Shown: in pieces, positions 6,005 to 12,863 of the stretch
Layout: each line of letters opens with the position of its first letter
How positions within the stretch are numbered: position 1 is the first letter of the stretch
Made by a program: the position numbers and the translations under genes
DNA from: DATELY01 sp035276085
GTDB lineage: Bacteria; Pseudomonadota; Gammaproteobacteria; Steroidobacterales; Steroidobacteraceae
Length of the DNA: 15,577 nt
NCBI GenBank assembly: GCA_035276085.1
Contig: DATELY010000038.1
Span: 1-15,577, forward strand
Reading direction: 5' to 3'
Notes under the pieces: generated by a model
Told to the model about the DNA's origin: nothing
Database searches by the model: none
Seen by the model: the letters and a program-made list of their open reading frames with translations, nothing else

Positions 6005-7399
6005 GTGGCAGAACCCTCACGGAAGCTACGCGATGGCTCAGCGGATGCGCTGCGCATCCCGCCGCACTCGCTCGAAGCCGAGCAAGCCGTGCTCGGCGGC
6101 CTCATGCTGGACAACAGCACGTGGGATGCGATCGCCGATCGCATCCGCGCCGAGGATTTCTATCGTCGCGATCATCAGCTCATCTTCGCAGCCATCGCGG
6201 ATCTCTCCGCGCGCGGTGAGCCGTGTGATGCCGTCACGCTGGCTGAGCAATTGGATCGCGCAGGGCACGCCCAGGAAACCGGCGGCCTGATCTATCTCGC
6301 GGGCATTGTCCGCGACACACCCACAGCAGCGAACATTCGCGCCTACGCCGAGATCGTGCGTGAGCGCTCGATGCTGCGCGGTCTGATCGAGGTGGGCGGG
6401 GAAATCGCTGCGGCCGCCTTCAATCCGGAAGGTCGCACTCCATCCGAACTGGTCGATGAAGCCGAGCGGCGCGTGTTCGAGATCGCCGAAGCGGGACGCA
6501 AAGTCGGCAGCGGTTTCGTGGCGTTGCGCAATGAGCTCGGCGCGGTGATCGATCGGCTCGATTCGTTGCACCAGAATCAGGGTGAGATCACCGGTGTGAG
6601 CACCGGCTTCACACGTCTGGATGATATGACTGCGGGTCTGCAGAAAGGCGACCTCGTCATCATCGCTGGCCGCCCGTCCATGGGTAAGACGACGTTCGCG
6701 CTCAACATCGCGGAGAACGCCGCGTTCGGCAAGGCGAAGGCGAAGGTCGGCGTGTTCAGCATGGAAATGTCACGCGAACAGCTCGCCTTCCGCATGATTT
6801 CCTCGCTCGGCATGGTCGATCAAAGCCATCTGCGCACAGGCAAGTTCGGCGATGAAGAATGGTCGCGTATCAACACCGCGATCAGCATGATGAAGAGCGC
6901 GCACATCTATATCGATGACACGGGCGCGCTCACGCCGACCGAAGTGCGTGCGCGGGCGCGGCGCCTGAAGCGCGAGCACGGCCTCGACCTCATCGTGCTC
7001 GACTATTTGCAGCTGATGCAGGTGGCCGGCAACAAAGAGAATCGTGCGACGGAGATCTCCGAGATTTCGCGCTCGCTGAAGGCGCTGGCGAAGGAGCTTG
7101 CGGTACCCGTGATCGCGCTCTCACAGCTCAACCGCAGCCTCGAGCAACGCACGGACAAGCGGCCCGTGATGTCGGATCTGCGCGAGTCGGGTGCCATCGA
7201 GCAGGACGCCGACGTGATCATGATGATCTATCGCGAAGAGGTGTACGACCAGAACACCACGCGCAAAGGCATTGCCGACATCATCATTGCCAAGCAACGT
7301 AACGGCCCGATCGGCGACGTGCAGCTCACTTTCTTGGGCAAGTACACGAAGTTCGAAAACTTCGCGCCCGAGTCCTACGGGGACGGTCTATACCGGTGA
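6005..7399 (+). CDS. dnaB: Replicative DNA helicase DnaB
   Basis: DnaB is the hexameric 5'-3' helicase that unwinds DNA at the replication fork and recruits primase. With a GTG start at 6005 the protein has 464 residues (E. coli 471) and begins MAEPSRKLRDG, close to the usual start. The N-terminal primase-interaction domain follows (IPPHSLEAEQAVLGGLML near 18-36). The RecA-like domain has Walker A GRPSMGKTT (222-230, K228), Walker B LIVLDYLQLM (D333), then SQLNRSLEQRTDKRP and SGAIEQDADVI, with KQRNGPIG near the end. A TTG at 5948 in the same frame would add 19 residues, but it lies inside a tandem repeat and the extra sequence does not match the family. The ribosome binding site before the GTG is poor, so translation may be coupled to upstream translation. 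The stop overlaps the alr start by 4 nt. Confidence 0.94.
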   Translation: MAEPSRKLRDGSADALRIPPHSLEAEQAVLGGLMLDNSTWDAIADRIRAEDFYRRDHQLIFAAIADLSARGEPCDAVTLAEQLDRAGHAQETGGLIYLAGIVRDTPTAANIRAYAEIVRERSMLRGLIEVGGEIAAAAFNPEGRTPSELVDEAERRVFEIAEAGRKVGSGFVALRNELGAVIDRLDSLHQNQGEITGVSTGFTRLDDMTAGLQKGDLVIIAGRPSMGKTTFALNIAENAAFGKAKAKVGVFSMEMSREQLAFRMISSLGMVDQSHLRTGKFGDEEWSRINTAISMMKSAHIYIDDTGALTPTEVRARARRLKREHGLDLIVLDYLQLMQVAGNKENRATEISEISRSLKALAKELAVPVIALSQLNRSLEQRTDKRPVMSDLRESGAIEQDADVIMMIYREEVYDQNTTRKGIADIIIAKQRNGPIGDVQLTFLGKYTKFENFAPESYGDGLYR

Positions 7400-8469
7400 A
7401 GCTTCCGTGCGCGCACCTAAGCGCCGGCGCACTCGAGCACAACCTGGGCGTGGTGCGTCGGTTGGCACCTGCCTCCCGGGTGATGGCCGTGATCAAGGCC
7501 AATGCGTATGGACATGACATCGTCCCGACTGCGCGTGCGTTGCAGGGAGCGGATGCATTTGCCGTCGCCCGCCTGGACGAAGGTCTGGCGCTGCGGTCTG
7601 CTGGAATCCGCCACCGCCTCGTACTGCTCGAAGGCGTCTTCTCTCCTGAAGAGCTGCAGGTGGCTGCGCGCGAGCAGCTTGATATCGTCGTGCACTCCGA
7701 CGCGCAGCTGTCGATGCTGGCTGCGTGGCAGGGAACACCGTCATTCGCAGTGTGGATGAAGGTCGACACCGGCATGAACCGCCTCGGCTTTCGCATGGAG
7801 GAGTTCGGTGGGGCGCTCGAGCGTGTGCGTCAGCTCAAGGGCGTCCGCGAGCTTCGGCTCATGACCCATCTGGCTGCGGCGGATGAGCGCCACAGCCCGA
7901 TGACGGATTTGCAGCTGCAACGCTTCGATGAGCTCACCGCAGGGTCGAACTCGGAGCGCAGCATTGCGAATTCAGCCGGGATCATCGCGTGGCCCAGAGC
8001 ACAGGCGCAGTGGGTGCGTCCGGGTGTGATGCTGTATGGCATTTCCCCGTTCGGGGACATCAGTGCCGCCAGCTTGGGTTTGCGGCCAGTGATGCAGCTC
8101 ACCACCGAGTTGATTGCGAGCCGGCGAGTGAAAGCCGGCGAGAGTGTCGGTTACGCCGCGACCTGGACAGCCGAGCGCGATCTCACCGTCGGCATCATTG
8201 CGGCAGGCTATGGCGATGGCTATCCGCGCGCCGTGCCGAACGGTACGCCTGTCTACGTCGAGGGTCGCCTGGTGCCCATCGTCGGTCGAGTGTCGATGGA
8301 CATGATTGCGGTAGATCTCACTGACGTGCCGCATGCGCGACTGGGTTCAGCGGTCGTGCTGTGGGGAAATGAGTTGCCGGTGGAACGAATTGCGAGCTGC
8401 GCGAACACGATCCCGTATGAGCTCGTGTGCGGATTGAGTCAGAGAGTGGCGGTGTGCTGGGAGAAGTGA
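7396..8469 (+). CDS. alr: Alanine racemase, PLP-dependent
   Basis: Alr interconverts L- and D-alanine; D-alanine feeds the D-Ala-D-Ala end of peptidoglycan. It has 357 residues (E. coli Alr 359). The PLP-binding motif VIKANAYGHD carries the Schiff-base lysine K34. The opposite catalytic base is Y253 in SVGYAATW. The AAGYGDGYPR and GRVSMDM segments and the C-terminal NTIPYELVCGLSQRV are typical. The GTG start at 7396 overlaps the dnaB stop (GTGA), so the gene is translationally coupled to dnaB, an arrangement also seen in E. coli and Pseudomonas. It ends about 30 bp before a large palindrome. Confidence 0.95.
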   Translation: MKLPCAHLSAGALEHNLGVVRRLAPASRVMAVIKANAYGHDIVPTARALQGADAFAVARLDEGLALRSAGIRHRLVLLEGVFSPEELQVAAREQLDIVVHSDAQLSMLAAWQGTPSFAVWMKVDTGMNRLGFRMEEFGGALERVRQLKGVRELRLMTHLAAADERHSPMTDLQLQRFDELTAGSNSERSIANSAGIIAWPRAQAQWVRPGVMLYGISPFGDISAASLGLRPVMQLTTELIASRRVKAGESVGYAATWTAERDLTVGIIAAGYGDGYPRAVPNGTPVYVEGRLVPIVGRVSMDMIAVDLTDVPHARLGSAVVLWGNELPVERIASCANTIPYELVCGLSQRVAVCWEK

Positions 8470-8499
8470 ACGGGCAACCGCTTGCTAGCTTGCTGGTCT

Positions 8500-8536
8500 G
8501 CTGGCCAGAGGGAAGGCCACTCATGTTCTGGCCAGC
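8500..8536. terminator. Palindrome between convergent alr and FHA genes
   Basis: GCTGGCCAGA (8500-8509) and TCTGGCCAGC (8527-8536) form a perfect 10-bp stem around a 17-nt loop. The flanks extend the symmetry imperfectly (GCTTGCTGG against GCTGGCTAG read as reverse complement). It lies between the alr stop and the FHA stop, where a bidirectional terminator is expected. Neither strand has a T-run after it, so it would be a weak intrinsic terminator, an RNA stabiliser or a protein-binding site. Confidence 0.45.
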
Positions 8537-8560
8537 CGTCTAGCCAGCCTGCAGCTCTTC

Positions 8561-9274
8561 TCAGCTCTGGAAAAACCCCATCTTCACGCCGGCCAGCAGA
8601 ATCACATCGTTGTCCTGCAGCTTGCGTGCTTGTTCGCCGATGGGTGACCCATTGACGTGGGGATAGTCGCTGGGCTTGCCGCTGTCGACGTGCACGATGA
8701 AGTGGCCATCGGCCCGACGCGTGATCGCGGCGACCTGGACACCGGGTCGACCGAGCGTCGTCAGCGCTTTGTTCAATTCGAGCTCGCGGCCGGCAAATGC
8801 GCCGCTCAGTACCTGCAACTTGGCCTTCGGTAAGGCGACGGGCTGTTCGCCGCCAGCTTTGAGCGCCGCAGCCGGCGGAGCGGCAGGAGCGACTGCCGAG
8901 GCTTTCTTTGCGGCTGCCGCAGCGGCAGCCGAACCCGCGGTGATCACCATCGTCTTCTCGAACTCATCCGCTTCCGTCTCGGAGCTCTGGGTCTCGACGA
9001 AGCGCAGCTGGTGATGACCCACAGTGATGACATCGCCGTGCTGTAGAGCGTGTTTCTTGATCAGCTTGCCGTTGACGTACGTACCGTTCGTGCTGTTCAA
9101 GTCCTCGAGAAAGGAGTCGTTGAGGATGTTGATGATCAGCGAGTGGTGGCCGCTGACGGCAGGGTTGTCGATGCGGATGTCGTTGTCGGGCAGACGACCG
9201 ATCGTGTAACGCTCCTTGTTCATGTTGTACTCGGCCATGACCTGACCATCCAGGCTGAGGATCAACCGCGCCAT
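8561..9274 (-). CDS. FHA-domain protein, phosphothreonine reader with a second degenerate FHA domain
   Basis: A 237-residue cytoplasmic protein. The first FHA domain (about 4-92) has the canonical phosphothreonine-binding set: G26-R27, S41-G-H-H44, then LNSTNGTYVNG with N63, G64 and N68-G69. An Ala-rich linker (114-138) leads to a second FHA-like fold (about 153-234) with LGRP, PHVNG and LQDNDVILLAGV. That copy lacks the Ser and His that contact phosphothreonine, so it is probably structural. A threonine in EFEKTMVI (T108), just after domain 1, recalls the phospho-switch threonine next to the FHA domain in GarA/OdhI proteins; this is an inference. The ATG at 9274 was preferred over an in-frame TTG two codons upstream; GGGG lies about 8-12 nt before it. 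It follows the phosphatase gene by 18 nt and is probably the reader of the kinase signal. Confidence 0.85.
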   Translation of the reverse strand: MARLILSLDGQVMAEYNMNKERYTIGRLPDNDIRIDNPAVSGHHSLIINILNDSFLEDLNSTNGTYVNGKLIKKHALQHGDVITVGHHQLRFVETQSSETEADEFEKTMVITAGSAAAAAAAKKASAVAPAAPPAAALKAGGEQPVALPKAKLQVLSGAFAGRELELNKALTTLGRPGVQVAAITRRADGHFIVHVDSGKPSDYPHVNGSPIGEQARKLQDNDVILLAGVKMGFFQS

Positions 9275-9292
9275 ATGCAAAGCCCCATTCGA

Positions 9293-10117
9293 TTAGCCGA
9301 ACCAACCCAGGATTTTATCGACCACACCCTTTTTGGCGGCGAAGGAGTCCACAACCTGCGCCAGAATAATCGAGACGTTATCGCGGCCGCCGTTGTCATT
9401 CGAAAGCTGAATCAACTGCTTAGCGACTGTTTCGAGGTTAGCACCAAAGGTACTTATAGTTAAGTGAATATCTTCGTCTTCGACCATGTCGGAGAGACCG
9501 TCCGAACAAAGTCCGTAGTAGTCGCCCTTTTGTGCCGGCTGTTCGTGTACCTCGACGTCGACGGTGGGTTCGACACCGAGCGCACGGGTGACGTAGTTCT
9601 TGTTGGTCGCCCGTTGTGCCTCGGCCTGGGAATAGAAACCGCGGTCCACCAGCTCCTGGAGCAGCGAGTGATCCATCGTCATCTGCTCGAAGCGGTTGGC
9701 GCGCAGCCGGTACATGCGCGAATCGCCCACGTGGGCGATGGCCACCGTGTTATCGAAGAACAGGCACGCGACGATCGTGGTACCCATGCCCTCGCATTGC
9801 GGCTGCGTCTTGGCGGTCTGATAGATGATCTTGTTCGCCCGGGCGATGGCATCGCGCAGCACGATGCTATGTCGTGACATGCCGGTCTCCGCATCGACCG
9901 TGTTCATGTCCTGGTGCTCCAGAGCTTCCTTGACCAGGCTCATCACGGTCTTGACCGCAATGCCGCTCGCGACTTCCCCTGCGTTGTAGCCGCCCATGCC
10001 GTCGGCCAGCACGAACAGGCCGATGTCCGCATCCACGCCGATCGTATCTTCGTTGTGTTCGCGCACGCGTCCCACATCGGTGAGCCCCACCGCGCGAATC
10101 TTGCCGCGCACGCTCAT
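9293..10117 (-). CDS. PP2C-type Ser/Thr protein phosphatase (Stp/PrpC family)
   Basis: This metal-dependent phosphatase should remove phosphate from Ser/Thr residues, most likely those added by the adjacent kinase. The protein has 274 residues and the PPM motifs in order: RVREHNED (D24), VLADGMGG (D39, G40), MGTTIVACLF, AHVGDSRMYRLR, MTMDHSLLQELV, LCSDGLSDMV (D206) and GGRDNVSIIL (D246). D24, D39, D206 and D246 form the two-metal centre. The start at 10117 (MSVRGKIRAVGLTDVGR) matches the family. ATG 10171 is also possible; it adds 18 residues and overlaps the kinase stop by 14 nt, but its purine-rich stretch directly abuts the ATG. The gene lies between kinase and FHA genes. One stretch near 9446-9470 uses AT-rich codons (TTA, ATA, AGT) unlike the rest. 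Confidence 0.92.
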   Translation of the reverse strand: MSVRGKIRAVGLTDVGRVREHNEDTIGVDADIGLFVLADGMGGYNAGEVASGIAVKTVMSLVKEALEHQDMNTVDAETGMSRHSIVLRDAIARANKIIYQTAKTQPQCEGMGTTIVACLFFDNTVAIAHVGDSRMYRLRANRFEQMTMDHSLLQELVDRGFYSQAEAQRATNKNYVTRALGVEPTVDVEVHEQPAQKGDYYGLCSDGLSDMVEDEDIHLTISTFGANLETVAKQLIQLSNDNGGRDNVSIILAQVVDSFAAKKGVVDKILGWFG

Positions 10118-10157
10118 CGTGCCGACCCGCTCGTGCGCCGCTTGGAGTTCGATGAGC

Positions 10158-12692
10158 TCACCACTGGACATCCTCGCTTTGAGCGCAGCTGCGGAGCGCG
10201 GCGGCCAGCTCGGCACCGTTCTGGTAACGATCTTCAGGATTCTTGGCCAGGGTCTTATCGATGATACCCACGATGCAGGCCGGCAGGTCGGGCCGCGCAA
10301 GGTTGATGGGTGCGTGCGGTTCGGTGGCTATTTTCTGCATCAGTCGTGGCATCGAATCGGCGCGGAAGGGCAGTTGACCTGTGAGCAGTTGATACAGGCT
10401 GACGCCGAGTGCGAACAAGTCGGAGCGGCCGTCCAGGCTACGGCCTTCCAACTGCTCGGGCGACATGAAAGAAGGCGTTCCCAGAACGATTCCTGTTTTG
10501 GTACGGCTAGCGTCCGTCAGGCGTGCAATCCCGAAATCCGTGATCTTCAGCTCATCGGCATCGGGATTGAACATTATATTAGCGGGTTTGATATCCCTAT
10601 GAACCACGTTTTGCCGGTGCGCATAGTGCAGCGCATCCGCCACCCGGGCCGCGAGCATCATCACGTTTTTCGGGGGCAACAGGCGTGCCGCGTCGGCAAA
10701 ATGACTCAAGTGCTGGCCGCGTAAGTACTCCATGGCGATGTATGCGAGACCCAGGTCCTCGCCGGCGTCGTATACCGTCACGATGGCTGGATGATTCAAT
10801 CGACCGGCCATTTCCGCTTCCCGGAAGAACCGGGCCCTGGCCTCGGCCAGATCTTCTTCCTCGAACTCTTCGGCCAACGGGATGGCCTTGATGGCCACCA
10901 CGCGATTGATCTTCGGATCGCGTCCCAGGTACACCACGCCCATCGCGCCCTTGCCCAGCTCACGCTCGATCTCATAGCGGCCCAGCATGCGTTTCGGGGC
11001 TGCACGGGATGCGGAACGGTCCGGCGTGGGGGGCCACGTGGATGTGGCGGCGTCCAGCAACGAGGGTTCGGTCGCCGGCGCCGGTCCGGCTGTTCTTTGC
11101 GGGGCCATCTGTTTCTGATGCTCCGTCCCGCGGCGAATCACCTGAGCGCGGCGCGTGCGCAGGTCGCGGTAACCCGCGTCATGCGTACCCATGAACGAGT
11201 ACACCGCCAATGCTTTTGGATACTGATGCCGCCGCTCGTAATCCGAGCCCAGCGCATAGAGCAGGTCCATCGTCATGGTGTCCATGGGACAGCGGCGGAA
11301 CGTCTCGAAGGCAAGATCGAGCTGACCCTGACGGTGAAAAGTCTGCCCCAGGGAGCGCAAGCTGGCGTTGTCTTCGCGAGACTGCTTGGACCCTTTACGA
11401 AGGGCACCCCATGCGATGCATCCGATGAGGCCGCCGATCAGCGCGAGGCTCGGCAGCATGAGCTGCAACCACAGCCCCATCGCGACCAACATCACGAATT
11501 CCAGAATCAACAGTGCGCCGACGATCAGCACGACCACGATGGCGGCTGTCGGCAGTCGCAATCTTGGCAACGCGACAGCCGCAAGCAGCATCATCGTGAG
11601 CGCCACGGCCCACTCGATGGCGACACTCGCAACCGTGTGTCGAAACGCCATGTGATCGATCAGGCTCGTCGCGGCAGCAGCCAGCACCAAGGCTTCATCC
11701 TGCTTGCCCAGCGATGTGGTCACCGTGGCGGCAGTCGCCGTCGTGGTCGGCTCGATCAGCACGATCGCGTCGTGGAGCGTAGTCAGTATTGCGCGATCGC
11801 CCTGCAGCACCTGGGCATAGCTCACCCTCGTCACTTCATTCGGCTGCAGAGGATGCGACAGGCTGGTGAGCTCTGCTTCGAGCGCAACATGATGCGTACC
11901 CAACGCGAGCGTTCTTTCATCCTCGAAGCGCAGCTTGTCGGCCGGCAGCTGCAGCGCCGTGAGCGCGATGGCGGTGGCCAAAGAGGGGACGAGCACAGTG
12001 CCCACGCGCAGGGCGATGAAGTCGCGTCGGACGATGCCGTCGGCGTCGGGTATGAGGGCCGTGTGTCCCGACGCCGCGGCGGCTTTGCTCAAGGCATTCG
12101 GAGGCGGCTGGATGCCACCGAACTGGCGGGCACGATGCAACAGCTCACTGCCCACCACGAGGCGCGCATCGCCCGGTACCCGATCTGCCCCATCGCCCTC
12201 GGCGGACTGACTGACGGGTAACGGCATCACCACACGGCCGTTTGTGCTCATGGCACGCGCGAGGGCCGAAACATCGCCGTTGTTGCGACCGGCCTGTGCC
12301 AACACAGCACGTAATCGATTGCGCTCTTCGGCCGAACCCGTGTCACTGGATTCGAGCAGCCGCAACGCCGCTTGAATGCGCTCGTCTTCCTGCGTGCCGA
12401 GCGGTCCGGTAAAGGCGCTGACGCGCGCGCCTGCAACGTTGAGGCGATTGATCAGGGAGGCATGGATATCGGCCGCCCAGGGTGGCGGACCCAGTCGATC
12501 TATACTCGGCCCGTCGACGTTCACCAGCACCACGCGTGTGGCTGGGCTATCGTCGATGGCGCGCAGGATGCGGTCATAGAAGCTGGCTTCCATGCGCGCG
12601 TGCGGCGCCGGCAGACATTGCCCAAGCACGAACACGAGCGCGGCCGTAAAGCCGCCTGCGAGCCATGATGTTCGGGCGCTGCGAGATGCCAC
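10158..12692 (-). CDS. CHASE2-domain transmembrane Ser/Thr protein kinase
   Basis: A predicted sensor kinase of 844 residues. It has an N-terminal membrane segment (about 9-27) and a periplasmic CHASE2 domain (about 30-340, e.g. SFYDRILRAIDD, VVLVNVDGPSIDRLG and PWAADIHASLINRL). About three membrane segments follow (355-435), then a TPR-like helical stretch (about 447-520), a Pro/Ala-rich linker and a Hanks-type kinase domain (about 572-838). Kinase motifs are complete: glycine loop GKGAMG (580-585), VAIK with K602, HRDIKPAN (D700, K702, N705), DFG (D719-G721), an activation segment with T731, T733 and T739, and SPE ending at E745. It is therefore an active RD-type kinase. GTG 12692 was chosen because it directly precedes the first membrane helix and lies about 22 nt after a predicted transcription start. 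The longer frame to ATG 12932 overlaps radA and has no homology. The ligand is unknown. First gene of the kinase-phosphatase-FHA operon. Confidence 0.9.
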   Translation of the reverse strand: MASRSARTSWLAGGFTAALVFVLGQCLPAPHARMEASFYDRILRAIDDSPATRVVLVNVDGPSIDRLGPPPWAADIHASLINRLNVAGARVSAFTGPLGTQEDERIQAALRLLESSDTGSAEERNRLRAVLAQAGRNNGDVSALARAMSTNGRVVMPLPVSQSAEGDGADRVPGDARLVVGSELLHRARQFGGIQPPPNALSKAAAASGHTALIPDADGIVRRDFIALRVGTVLVPSLATAIALTALQLPADKLRFEDERTLALGTHHVALEAELTSLSHPLQPNEVTRVSYAQVLQGDRAILTTLHDAIVLIEPTTTATAATVTTSLGKQDEALVLAAAATSLIDHMAFRHTVASVAIEWAVALTMMLLAAVALPRLRLPTAAIVVVLIVGALLILEFVMLVAMGLWLQLMLPSLALIGGLIGCIAWGALRKGSKQSREDNASLRSLGQTFHRQGQLDLAFETFRRCPMDTMTMDLLYALGSDYERRHQYPKALAVYSFMGTHDAGYRDLRTRRAQVIRRGTEHQKQMAPQRTAGPAPATEPSLLDAATSTWPPTPDRSASRAAPKRMLGRYEIERELGKGAMGVVYLGRDPKINRVVAIKAIPLAEEFEEEDLAEARARFFREAEMAGRLNHPAIVTVYDAGEDLGLAYIAMEYLRGQHLSHFADAARLLPPKNVMMLAARVADALHYAHRQNVVHRDIKPANIMFNPDADELKITDFGIARLTDASRTKTGIVLGTPSFMSPEQLEGRSLDGRSDLFALGVSLYQLLTGQLPFRADSMPRLMQKIATEPHAPINLARPDLPACIVGIIDKTLAKNPEDRYQNGAELAAALRSCAQSEDVQW

Positions 12693-12720
12693 TAAGAAGT
12701 CCGGTTTTTGAATCGGCGCG

Positions 12721-12726
12721 AGTATA
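12721..12726 (-). promoter_or_regulatory. Candidate -10 element of the kinase operon promoter
   Basis: Minus-strand TATACT (5 of 6 consensus) is followed directly by CGCGCCG, the same type of discriminator as at tRNA-Leu and rpsF. No good -35 is seen at 16-18 bp, so an activator may be needed. Transcription would start near 12714, supporting the GTG start at 12692. Confidence 0.45.
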
Positions 12727-12740
12727 GACGAACATAATGG

Positions 12741-12769
12741 GGCGCTTTTTGGGTCTGCTTCACAGCGCC
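12741..12769. promoter_or_regulatory. Inverted repeat in the kinase-radA divergent region
   Basis: GGCGCT (12741-12746) and AGCGCC (12764-12769) are perfect inverted half-sites 17 bp apart, lying 15-43 bp upstream of the kinase -10 element and about 95 bp before radA. This could be an operator covering the -35 region of the kinase promoter. Short GC-rich half-sites also arise by chance. Confidence 0.25.
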
Positions 12770-12863
12770 GAGCTTCGCTTGGAGGCCGGGCCGACTTGTG
12801 ACTCAGTGCCTGTTTATTGCGGTAGAACCACGTAACCGCGGCTTGATCGGGACCAGGTGAGCG

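Noticed and set aside
10118..10300. N-terminal extension of the PP2C phosphatase to 10300
   Set aside because: It runs inside the kinase C-terminus in another frame and the added residues do not fit the family; only the shorter alternative at 10171 is plausible.
10791..12221. 476-codon plus-strand frame opposite the kinase
   Set aside because: Its His/Gln/Arg-rich composition is typical of an antisense shadow, and the kinase on the other strand has complete motifs.
8561..12692. Kinase-phosphatase-FHA set as part of a type VI secretion locus
   Set aside because: No Tss, Hcp, VgrG or ClpV-like gene is present on either side; the neighbours are alr and radA.
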